Source: Verrucomicrobia bacterium UBA3841 (lineage in GTDB: Bacteria; Verrucomicrobiota; Kiritimatiellia; RFP12; UBA1067). Taken from it: a stretch of 5,090 nucleotides of DNA. Positions 1-5,025 of this stretch are shown here, one piece after another. The position numbers and the translations under genes are program-made. The notes below the pieces were generated by a model. The model did no database searches and had not been told where the DNA came from. It worked only from the letters and a program-made list of their open reading frames with translations. The first letter of the stretch is position 1, and every line of letters starts with the position of its first letter. The stretch covers positions 235 to 5,324 of the forward strand of contig DGHT01000063.1 in the NCBI GenBank assembly GCA_002392765.1, in the 5' to 3' direction.

Positions 1-1
1 G

Positions 2-526
2 TCGCGCGTCCCGCGCGACCGCGAGGGAATGACGGTAGTCGAGACGCGCGAACCTGCGGCAGTGGTTTTGGATCTGGACGAAGCCGTGCCGCAGGCGCTG
101 CCAGCCGCTCCCGCCGCGCAGGTTGCCGCCGTCGCCGACATACCTGCAGTGCCGTCTGTCGCCGCCGTGCAGTCGGCCCGCACCGAGGCGATCGTCGAGA
201 CCGTCGGCAAGGCTGTCGAAATCATCGACAAAATCGTAGACGCGGTCGTTTCCGAAATATCCGTGACGCCGTCGCTTTACCGCGGAGAGGGCGAAGTAAG
301 GATCGTTCTCAAGCCGACAGTGCTTGACGGTTCCGAGATAAAGCTGGAGGCGAAGGCGGGCGAGTTGACTGTGTCCATCTCTCCCGCTACGGCCGAATCG
401 GCGCAGATCGTCCAGCATCATCTGCCGCGTCTTGAAACGGCCTTGGCCGAACACGTTCCGGCGTTTCGCAGCGTAGCCGTCGTCATTTCATCAGCAAAGA
501 AAGGTAGGTCAGATGAAACCGTTTGA
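2..526 (+). CDS. sctP: Type III secretion needle-length control protein, SctP/YscP/HrpP-like (5' partial)
   Basis: This is probably the C-terminal part of the T3SS ruler and substrate-switch protein, which sets needle length and switches the export apparatus from early to late substrates. The frame is open to the left edge of the window. The first ATG (position 29) has a purine-rich stretch only about 2 nt upstream, too close for a normal ribosome binding site, so the true start is probably outside. Counting from that ATG, residues 1-50 are low-complexity Ala/Pro/Val-rich, as expected for the variable ruler region. Residues about 84-155 resemble the FliK/YscP C-terminal switch domain: a GEVRIVLKP strand, then an ELTVSISPATAES segment and a helix LPRLETALAEHVP, matching the FliK pattern of strand, strand, and 'LPxLrxaLaE' helix. 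The gene overlaps sctQ by 14 bp, and the order P-Q-R-S strongly supports the call. The sequence match alone is moderate because the family is poorly conserved; the neighbours carry much of the weight. Confidence 0.75.
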   Translation, partial: SRVPRDREGMTVVETREPAAVVLDLDEAVPQALPAAPAAQVAAVADIPAVPSVAAVQSARTEAIVETVGKAVEIIDKIVDAVVSEISVTPSLYRGEGEVRIVLKPTVLDGSEIKLEAKAGELTVSISPATAESAQIVQHHLPRLETALAEHVPAFRSVAVVISSAKKGRSDETV

Positions 527-1418
527 AATTCTAACCGCGCTGCCGCAGTGGACGGGCGTCGCGCCCGACGCGATTCTGGACGCGCCCGCCTTTTCCATGC
601 AGTGCAGGCTCGGCGAAGAAACCATGTCGGTCAGGCATGCGGACGTTCTTCCCGCCGTTTCGGAAATGATCGCTCTTTCCGTCTTTTTCGGCGACGAGCC
701 CCATGCGCTTCTTATCGCGCGCTCGCCGCGCTTCCCTGAACTAGATAAAATCTGGGACGCCCGTTCAGACTTGCCAGAACCGATTCTGCTGGCGCTCGTG
801 GAGAAGGATTGCGGTCCGTTTTTCCAGATGCTGGAGAATGCGGTGCGCAGGCAGATGCGGCTTGCCGGCTTGCTCGAACCAGCCGGCGGCGACGGTCTCG
901 TCTTCCTGCGTGCGTCGGCTCCGGGGAGCGGGGACGGCGATGAAAATGCGGTAGACTTCGGCCTGACGCGCAGCGCAGCCGTGGTGTCGGCGTTCGGCGT
1001 CCTGCGCAATCTCGATCTGTCGCACGAATCCATCAGAAGCCTGCCGCTCTCCGCAGAACTCGAGTATGCATCCTTCGCGCTTCCGTACGAGGACAGGGCC
1101 TCGCTCGCTCCGGGGGACGCGCTGCTTCTCCCGGAGATCGGTTCGACGGAGGCGAGACTGATCGTCGATAGGCGCTTTGTCGCGAACTCGAGCGGGGTCG
1201 CGCCGTTCAAGGACGACGGGCGTCTGCGCGTCGTCGCGCCCGAGACGCGTGCAATGACGCTCGGCGAACTTTTCGACCGCGCGGAGAATCCGGCGGAGGA
1301 AAAGCCGGAAAGCCCCTCGCAATTGAAACTCGCGGCAATGGGCAAGACGGTCGCGGCGGGATATTTCGGACAGGTGGCCTCGAGCCCCGCCTTCATCGTC
1401 GAATCCGCCGGCTTCTAG
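513..1418 (+). CDS. sctQ: Type III secretion cytoplasmic ring/sorting-platform protein SctQ (YscQ/HrcQ family)
   Basis: SctQ builds the cytoplasmic sorting platform under the injectisome, the counterpart of flagellar FliM/FliN. The ORF is 301 aa, close to YscQ-type proteins (about 300). Residues 1-165 form the divergent N-terminal domain. Residues about 175-242 are a good SpoA (FliN-like) domain: LPLSAELEYASFALPYEDRASLAPGD is read as a strand plus the hallmark 'L.PGD.L.L' turn at 198-206, followed by ARLIVDRRFVA and GRLRVV. The second SpoA domain normally follows, but here only about 59 residues remain. MTLGELF (248-254) and LAAMGKTVAAGYFGQV (273-288) can be lined up with the 'TLgELL' and 'vnGrvvArGelv' parts of SpoA, but the PGD turn and first strand are missing, so SpoA2 is degenerate or compressed. 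The ATG at 513 follows an AGGTAGG box and overlaps the end of sctP, suggesting translational coupling. The family call rests on SpoA1 and operon position. Confidence 0.85.
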   Translation: MKPFEILTALPQWTGVAPDAILDAPAFSMQCRLGEETMSVRHADVLPAVSEMIALSVFFGDEPHALLIARSPRFPELDKIWDARSDLPEPILLALVEKDCGPFFQMLENAVRRQMRLAGLLEPAGGDGLVFLRASAPGSGDGDENAVDFGLTRSAAVVSAFGVLRNLDLSHESIRSLPLSAELEYASFALPYEDRASLAPGDALLLPEIGSTEARLIVDRRFVANSSGVAPFKDDGRLRVVAPETRAMTLGELFDRAENPAEEKPESPSQLKLAAMGKTVAAGYFGQVASSPAFIVESAGF

Positions 1419-1466
1419 GCCCTCAACCGCAGGCGGCAGACAGACAACAAAAACCGGGAGCCAGAC

Positions 1467-2171
1467 ATGTTTCAGACAAATCCGTTTTCATTGATCGTCC
1501 TTTTCGTAGGACTTTCGCTACTGCCTTTCATCGCAATGATCGCGACGAGCTATCTTAAGATAGTCGTGGTGATGTCGCTTATCCGCAACGCGCTGGGCAT
1601 ACAGTCGATCCCGCCGAACATGGTCGTCAACGCGCTCGCGATGATTCTCACATTCTACATAATGGCGCCGGTCGCGAGCGAATCGTGGAACATCGCCAAA
1701 ACGGAGTTCGCCAAATCATCCGCCGCAGCGAAAACGGCGGCCGTGTCAAACCCCGGTAATCCACCCGGACACGGAAGCTGGCTTGAGACAGACGCGATCG
1801 GCAAGGCCGCCGAACCGTTCCGCGCGTGGCTGTCGGCGCACACGTCCGACCGCGAGCGCGCGTTTTTCGTCAAGACCGCCGAAACGATGTGGAGCAAGGA
1901 CGGCGAGCCGGCGAACATCGATCCGGACAGTTACAGCATCCTCCTGCCTTCGTTTTGCGTCTCCGAGCTGACCAAGTCGTTCCAGATCGGATTTCTGGTC
2001 TATCTTCCGTTCATCGCCATCGATATCATCGTTTCCAACATCCTTCTGGCGATGGGCATGATGATGGTCTCGCCGGTGACGATCTCTCTTCCGTTCAAGC
2101 TGCTGCTGTTCGTGATGGTCAACGGGTGGACGCTGCTCATACAGGGCCTTGTCAGGGGGTACATGCTATGA
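1467..2171 (+). CDS. sctR: Type III secretion export-gate protein SctR (YscR/HrcR/FliP family)
   Basis: SctR is an inner-membrane protein that, with SctS and SctT, forms the helical export gate through which substrates enter the needle channel. The sequence is unmistakable. The N-terminal part has hydrophobic segments at about 8-36 and 52-70 with SYLKIVVVMSLIRNALGIQ (28-46) and PPNMVVNALAMILT (49-62). A polar loop spans about 71-158. The highly conserved C-terminal block runs from SELTKSFQIGFLVYLPF (166-182) through AMGMMMVSPVTISLPFKLLLF (195-215), ending in a last hydrophobic helix (VNGWTLLIQGLV). At 234 aa it is slightly longer than YscR-type proteins (about 217-224), and the extra length lies in the Ala/Lys-rich and Gly/Pro-rich central loop. 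The ATG has a GGGAG box 6 nt upstream (1456-1460). Its stop overlaps the sctS start in an ATGA, the usual arrangement for these co-assembling subunits. FliP is the main alternative, but the SctP/SctQ neighbours and lack of flagellar genes favour the injectisome form. Confidence 0.96.
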   Translation: MFQTNPFSLIVLFVGLSLLPFIAMIATSYLKIVVVMSLIRNALGIQSIPPNMVVNALAMILTFYIMAPVASESWNIAKTEFAKSSAAAKTAAVSNPGNPPGHGSWLETDAIGKAAEPFRAWLSAHTSDRERAFFVKTAETMWSKDGEPANIDPDSYSILLPSFCVSELTKSFQIGFLVYLPFIAIDIIVSNILLAMGMMMVSPVTISLPFKLLLFVMVNGWTLLIQGLVRGYML

Positions 2172-2434
2172 GCCACGCGCAGATACTGGATTACGCGCAG
2201 ATGTGCCTCGTGCTGGTGCTGCGCCTCTCGCTGATCCCCATCGCCGTCGCAACGTTCATCGGCATTCTGGTTTCGCTTCTCCAGGCTTTGACCCAGATCC
2301 AGGAGCAGACGCTCGGATTTGCGGTCAAATTGATCGCCATTTCCCTGACGCTCCTCGCCTGCGCATCGTGGATGGGATCTTCGCTTCTTCTCTACACCCA
2401 GGACATCTTCACCCACTTCGCTCTGCTGCGGTAG
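2168..2434 (+). CDS. sctS: Type III secretion export-gate protein SctS (YscS/HrcS/FliQ family)
   Basis: SctS is a small inner-membrane subunit of the export gate; several copies pack as helical hairpins around the SctR/SctT core. The ORF encodes 88 aa, the normal family length. It has two hydrophobic helices, about residues 12-38 and 51-75, joined by the family hallmark QALTQIQEQTLGF (39-51). The N-terminal MSHAQILDYAQMCLVLVLRLS is also typical. The start was chosen at the ATG inside ATGA, where the last bases of sctR overlap it; a longer open frame exists upstream but only reads sctR out of frame. Translational coupling to sctR is likely. The next gene expected in this conserved order, sctT, is absent: the following 112 bp have no export-gate coding sequence. 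Confidence 0.96.
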   Translation: MSHAQILDYAQMCLVLVLRLSLIPIAVATFIGILVSLLQALTQIQEQTLGFAVKLIAISLTLLACASWMGSSLLLYTQDIFTHFALLR

Positions 2435-2449
2435 CGAACTCCTGCCGCA
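2427..2449 (+). other. Stem-loop across the sctS stop codon
   Basis: TGCGGTAG (2427-2434) can pair with CTGCCGCA (2442-2449), with one G-T wobble, forming an 8-bp stem and a 7-nt loop. It includes the last codons and stop of sctS. No run of T follows, so it does not look like a standard intrinsic terminator. It may be an mRNA 3'-end structure at the end of the T3SS transcript, or a chance pairing in GC-rich DNA. The rest of 2450-2521 shows no gene or site I can support. Confidence 0.3.
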
Positions 2450-2521
2450 AGGTGATGGTGTTAGCCGTGCAGAACATGTAGATGGTGTCGATGCGGCGAG
2501 AAGTTCCGTCGAGGCGCAAGA

Positions 2522-2540
2522 GAAACGACTTGGAAGGAAC
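2522..2540 (+). promoter_or_regulatory. Shared translation leader, copy 1 (ribosome binding site of the secreted-protein remnant)
   Basis: The 19-nt block GAAACGACTTGGAAGGAAC ends 6 nt before the ATG at 2547 and contains the Shine-Dalgarno-like GGAAGGAA. It matches the block at 3913-3931 at 17 of 19 positions, and both copies lie at the same distance from their start codons. This supports the ATG at 2547 as a genuine former start and suggests both secreted-protein genes derive from one repeated expression unit. No clear -35/-10 pair is visible upstream. Confidence 0.6.
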
Positions 2541-2546
2541 CGTGTC

Positions 2547-2682
2547 ATGAGACAGAAAACGACGATAATGGCTGCTGCGGTTGCTGCTGCGTGTGCGATT
2601 GCGGCGTTTTGCGCGCGGGCCGCAACGGAAACGGTCGGCGGCTAACACATGGACGTACCAGTTTATTGCGGAGGCTACATGA
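2547..2682 (+). pseudogene. 5' remnant of a secreted-protein gene (signal peptide plus frameshifted start of the mature part)
   Basis: From the ATG at 2547 the frame encodes only 32 residues before TAA at 2643-2645. These look like a complete export signal: Arg/Lys near the start (MRQKTT), a long Ala-rich hydrophobic core, and an Ala-rich cleavage region (ARAA), followed by TETVGG. If one A of the AA at 2644-2645 is treated as an insertion, the reading continues as GGYTWTYQFIAEAT up to TGA at 2680-2682. 'ETV.GYTWTY' just after a signal peptide is, in my recollection, a common start for secreted repeat-type (BspA-like leucine-rich repeat) proteins in gut Lentisphaerota/Kiritimatiellota; that parallel comes from memory, not from a search. 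Nothing of the rest of such a gene is present. The remnant stops exactly at the start of the nuclease gene (ATGA overlap at 2679-2682), as if the downstream DNA replaced or interrupted it. A real 32-aa peptide cannot be excluded. Confidence 0.55.
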
Positions 2683-3782
2683 AGAATGGTGAATCAACAG
2701 CAAAGGAATTGTTGCCCGAAGATGTTCAATTGACAGGGGGCCGTCTGCTCTCCGATGCCAAGCGGATTATTGATGCGGCGCGAGCCAACGCGGTGCGGAG
2801 CGTGGATTTCAACCGCGTGATGATGTATTGGAATCTTGGACGGCGGATATTCGAAGAAGAACAGTGCGGCAAGGACAGGGCCGATTACGGCACTTACCTT
2901 ACCCGCAATCTCGCGCGCGACCTTGAGCCTGAATATGGAAGTGGTTTTGGCGTCAGGCAGTTGGAGTTCTGCAGGAAGTTCTACAGGGTGTATCCGATTG
3001 CGAACACACTGTATTCGCAATTGAACTGGTCTCAATACAAGTTGCTTATCGCTATTTCAGAGAAGGAAAAGCGCGAATATTACGAACTTGAAGCAGTCCA
3101 TAACGGATGGACCAAGCGCGAGCTTGAAAGGCAGATAAACTCGCTTTTGTGGGAACGCTTGCTGCTCAGCAACGACAAGGACTCCGTTCTTGCCGTTGCC
3201 AGAAAAGAGCGCATGCCGGAATCGCCAAAGGAAATAGTCAAAGACCCGATGATATTGGAATTCCTGGGGCTTGAACGAAAGGCTGCCTACTACGGGACGG
3301 ATTTGGAGCAGGAACTCATTACGCATTTGGGACAGTTCCTTCTTGAACTTGGGAATGGTTTTTCATTTGTTGCCAGGCAAAAGCGAATCCTCATTGAAGA
3401 TGACGAATACTTTGTTGATCTTGTGCTTTACAATCGCCTTTTGAGATGTTTTGTTTTGATAGAGCTCAAGACCCGGAAATTGTCGCATCAGGATTTGGGG
3501 CAACTTCAGCTTTATGTAAACTGGTTCGACCGGTACGAAAAGACGGAAGAAGAGAACAAGACGATAGGGATTCTCCTTTGCACAGACAAGAACGACTCTG
3601 CGGTAAAGATCGCTCTGCCGGAAGACAATGAGACGATACTTGCAGCGAAATACAAGTTGCATCTTCCGAACGAGTCGCAGCTGCTTGCAGAAATGCGGAA
3701 GATTGAAGCGGAATACAAATCGGCACATGAAGAATCGGATGCTACGCGGCAAAGCGCAAAAAGGAAAGGCGGCGGGAAATGA
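2679..3782 (+). CDS. DUF1016/YhcG-family PD-(D/E)xK nuclease domain protein
   Basis: A predicted 367-aa cytoplasmic protein of the YhcG/DUF1016 family, in which a helical DUF1016_N domain precedes a PD-(D/E)xK nuclease-fold domain. Numbering from the ATG at 2679, residues about 20-160 are the N-terminal domain, with MMYWNLGRRIFEEE (48-61) and the 'YGSGFGVRQLEFCRKFYRVYP' region (86-106) typical of the family. Residues about 190-345 hold the nuclease core: D247 in FVDLVL, then E262 and K264 in IELK forming the E-x-K pair, and Q275 in the GQLQLYVNW helix. All expected catalytic positions are present, so the enzyme looks intact. The C-terminal tail is Lys/Gly-rich. The start at 2679 is preferred over an in-frame ATG at 2649 because GGAGG (2670-2674) precedes it. 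The gene is clearly AT-richer than the T3SS genes, and its third codon positions are more mixed, consistent with horizontal acquisition. The biological role of this family is not firmly settled; links to defence and mobile regions are known, and a partner here is only inferred. Confidence 0.9.
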   Translation: MKNGESTAKELLPEDVQLTGGRLLSDAKRIIDAARANAVRSVDFNRVMMYWNLGRRIFEEEQCGKDRADYGTYLTRNLARDLEPEYGSGFGVRQLEFCRKFYRVYPIANTLYSQLNWSQYKLLIAISEKEKREYYELEAVHNGWTKRELERQINSLLWERLLLSNDKDSVLAVARKERMPESPKEIVKDPMILEFLGLERKAAYYGTDLEQELITHLGQFLLELGNGFSFVARQKRILIEDDEYFVDLVLYNRLLRCFVLIELKTRKLSHQDLGQLQLYVNWFDRYEKTEEENKTIGILLCTDKNDSAVKIALPEDNETILAAKYKLHLPNESQLLAEMRKIEAEYKSAHEESDATRQSAKRKGGGK

Positions 3783-3895
3783 GAGGGATGGTTAAAGGGG
3801 TTGAAGCAATCTTGAGAGGGCTATGCCTAAATGAAATCGCCATTCATCAGATGCGCGTCCTGTCGCAAGTAGACAACCGCAATCTGCTGAAGTGA
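3779..3895 (+). CDS. Possible small protein of 38 residues, coupled to the nuclease gene (unrecognised)
   Basis: An open frame begins at the ATG inside the ATGA that ends the nuclease gene and runs to TGA at 3893-3895. A second in-frame ATG lies at 3788. The peptide starts MRGMVKGVEAILRGLCLNEI and continues AIHQMRVLSQVDNRNLLK. It is basic, with a predicted amphipathic-helix look and no signal peptide. A purine-rich stretch (GGAAAGG and GGCGGG) lies just upstream. The 4-bp stop/start overlap is the usual sign of translational coupling, which is the main support. I recognise no family, and a 38-codon frame in this setting can occur by chance; it could also be a decayed tail of a longer gene. 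If real, it would be a candidate accessory peptide to the nuclease. Confidence 0.35.
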   Translation: MRGMVKGVEAILRGLCLNEIAIHQMRVLSQVDNRNLLK

Positions 3896-3912
3896 GGCGG
3901 GCGAATAAACGG

Positions 3913-3931
3913 GAAACAACTTGAAAGGAAC
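3913..3931 (+). promoter_or_regulatory. Shared translation leader, copy 2 (ribosome binding site of the exported DUF1566-like protein)
   Basis: GAAACAACTTGAAAGGAAC ends 6 nt before the ATG at 3938 and holds a good Shine-Dalgarno sequence, AAAGGAA (3924-3930), 7 nt from the start. It differs at only two positions, both A/G, from the block before the secreted-protein remnant at 2547, while the flanking sequence differs. The match covers the translation leader and not an obvious promoter; no convincing -35/-10 pair is seen between 3783 and 3912. Confidence 0.6.
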
Positions 3932-3937
3932 AAGGAA

Positions 3938-4900
3938 ATGAAAAAGAAACTGACGATGCTTGCAATGTTTGCCGCGGCGATCGGCGCGTGGGCGGGGCTT
4001 GCGGAGACCGTGACGAACGTGCGCGGGAGGCAGCGCGAGAAATCGAACCTCGTCGATATCTACTACGACATCGAGGCGACGGATGGCGGCATGTACTCCG
4101 TGAAGGTAGAGATCGAGGGGCGGACGAACGCGGTCTCCGCCGCCACCTTCACGGGCGACGTGGGCGAGGGCGTGGCGCCCGGACGAAACCGCCACATCGT
4201 CTGGAACGCCGGCGCCGACTGGCCTGACAAGAAGGGCGACGTGCGGGCTATCGTTACCGCCGAGAGAGAGCCGGAGAAGGGGAAGCCCGGCCGGGGCGTC
4301 CAGCTCTGGGCGGGCGGCCCGTACTGGGCCGACAGGAACGTCGGCGCGTCCAGCCCCGAAGATTCCGGCCTCTACTTCTGGTGGGGCGACACCGTCGGCT
4401 ACCGTCCGACGGGAAATACCTTCGGGTTCAACTTCTACGACAGCAATCCCGTTATCGCCACTTTCGGCAGGTCCATCAACCAACTCCAGAGAGAAGGCTG
4501 GGTTGTAAACAACAACGGCACGTATGTCCTCGCTCCTTCGCACGACGCGGCGCGCGCGCACTGGGGCGGGAGCTGGCGGATGCCGACGCGTTCAGAATTG
4601 TCGGATCTTAGCAGCAACTGCGACTGGACTTGGACGACGCGGAACGGCGTAAACGGCTACATCGTTCGCGGGCGGGGCGGCTACGCATTTAACAGCATTT
4701 TCCTCCCCTGCGCCGGCTATGGCTACGAGACTTCGCTCGGCAATTCCGGTTCGGGCGGCCACTACTGGTCGTCCGTCCCGTACTCGGAGAGCAGCTACGC
4801 CAACGGATTGAACTTCGGTTTGGGCGGCCACTACACGTACGACTACTCCGACCGCAACGTCGGGCGGTCTGTTCGTCCTGTCCAAGGGTTCACCAACTAG
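3938..4900 (+). CDS. Exported protein with C-terminal DUF1566/Fib_succ_major-like domain
   Basis: A complete 320-aa protein likely sent to the periplasm or cell surface. Residues 1-22 are a Sec signal peptide: KKK, a hydrophobic core, then AWA (17-19) or GLA (20-22) as cleavage site. Residues about 23-108 form a beta-rich domain (VDIYYDIEATDGGMYSVKVEIEG split across 39-61, then PGRNRHIVWNAGADWP at 81-96), of a kind I associate with surface proteins of gut Kiritimatiellota. From about 121 the protein enters the catalytic-looking but probably non-enzymatic DUF1566/TIGR02145-like domain: GGPYWADRNVGASSPEDSG (126-144), Y/FWWGDT, GGSWRMPTRSELSDL (210-224), FLPCAGYGY (255-263), HYWSSVPYSES (275-285) and a final GRSVRPVQ (309-316). 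Such domains resemble the C-type-lectin fold and often bind ligands or surfaces. Only two cysteines occur (C228, C258), which could form a disulfide. A strong ribosome binding site precedes it. The substrate or ligand is unknown. The gene seems to be transcribed independently or loosely with its neighbours. Confidence 0.85.
   Translation: MKKKLTMLAMFAAAIGAWAGLAETVTNVRGRQREKSNLVDIYYDIEATDGGMYSVKVEIEGRTNAVSAATFTGDVGEGVAPGRNRHIVWNAGADWPDKKGDVRAIVTAEREPEKGKPGRGVQLWAGGPYWADRNVGASSPEDSGLYFWWGDTVGYRPTGNTFGFNFYDSNPVIATFGRSINQLQREGWVVNNNGTYVLAPSHDAARAHWGGSWRMPTRSELSDLSSNCDWTWTTRNGVNGYIVRGRGGYAFNSIFLPCAGYGYETSLGNSGSGGHYWSSVPYSESSYANGLNFGLGGHYTYDYSDRNVGRSVRPVQGFTN
4747..4765 (+). repeat. Intragenic direct repeat, copy 1
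   Basis: CGGTTCGGGCGGCCACTAC matches the segment at 4816-4834 at 18 of 19 positions. The two copies are 69 bp apart, exactly 23 codons, so they are in the same frame and encode SGSGGHY and FGLGGHY near the C-terminus of the exported protein. Confidence 0.6.
4816..4834 (+). repeat. Intragenic direct repeat, copy 2
   Basis: Second copy of the 19-bp in-frame repeat (see 4747-4765), with a single C-to-T difference. It encodes FGLGGHY in the last conserved beta region of the DUF1566-like domain and may reflect a short duplication or gene conversion. Confidence 0.6.
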
Positions 4901-4907
4901 CGAGCGA

Positions 4908-4985
4908 GATGCGCCTGTCGCGGAGCGATCAGGTTGCCTGAGCGAAGCGAATCCGAAGGATCGCAAGAGGCCGCGCGAGCGCATC
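4908..4985 (+). repeat. Nested imperfect inverted repeat after the exported-protein gene
   Basis: Three consecutive arms can pair: GATGCGC (4908-4914) with GCGCATC (4979-4985), CGCGG (4919-4923) with CCGCG (4971-4975), and GCGATC (4925-4930) with GATCGC (4959-4964). Inside lies a small hairpin, CAGG-TTG-CCTG (4930-4940), which would compete with the last base of the third arm. The whole forms a long interrupted stem of about 78 nt starting 8 bp after the stop codon. No T-run follows directly, though the sequence turns AT-rich, so a terminator is possible but not typical. Other options are a structured 3' UTR, a dispersed palindromic repeat, or a cruciform element next to a variable gene end. 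Confidence 0.5.
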
Positions 4986-5001
4986 CAATTCTTCAATTCT
5001 T
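4986..5001 (+). repeat. Tandem 8-bp direct repeat
   Basis: CAATTCTT occurs twice back to back, just after the inverted repeat, at the head of an AT-rich stretch (4986-5012). It could act as the T-rich part of a weak terminator or as part of an upstream region for the next gene, but no definite promoter is seen. Confidence 0.4.
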
Positions 5002-5025
5002 AAATTATTTCAAGGGAGATAGGCT

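Noticed and set aside
1..19. Perfect 7-bp hairpin GTCGCGC / GCGCGAC at the left edge
   Set aside because: It lies inside the open frame of the sctP-like gene in GC-rich DNA and has no terminator tail; most likely coincidental.
509..1396. Long open frame on the minus strand opposite sctQ
   Set aside because: It is the antisense shadow of a GC-rich gene: Ser/Arg/Ala-rich with no recognisable domain, while the plus strand has SctQ features and tight operon spacing.
2450..2521. Search for sctT, a tRNA, or insertion-sequence ends in the spacer after sctS
   Set aside because: No export-gate-like hydrophobic coding sequence, no cloverleaf, and no terminal inverted repeats or target duplications were visible.
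2482..2550. 22-codon plus-strand frame (MVSMRREVPSRRKRNDLEG...) ending over the ATG at 2547
   Set aside because: Too short, no ribosome binding site of note, and it overlaps the leader; could be chance.
2409..2648. Minus-strand 79-codon frame reading through the sctS end and the spacer, with a peptide-like stretch RRIDTIYMFCTANTITL
   Set aside because: Part of it looks protein-like, but I recognise no family, and the frame overlaps the end of sctS and the plus-strand signal-peptide remnant. Not supported without a homologue.
2649..2678. Upstream in-frame ATG giving the nuclease ten extra residues (MDVPVYCGGY)
   Set aside because: It lies within the remnant of the preceding gene and has only a weak GGCGG upstream, whereas the ATG at 2679 has GGAGG and fits the family N-terminus better.
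3827..4561. 244-codon minus-strand open frame opposite the exported-protein gene
   Set aside because: Low-complexity Arg/Val/Ala-rich product without domain features; the plus strand carries a signal peptide, a ribosome binding site and conserved domain motifs.
4592..4996. Minus-strand open frame covering the end of the exported-protein gene and the palindrome
   Set aside because: No domain features; it runs through the inverted repeat and mirrors plus-strand coding sequence.
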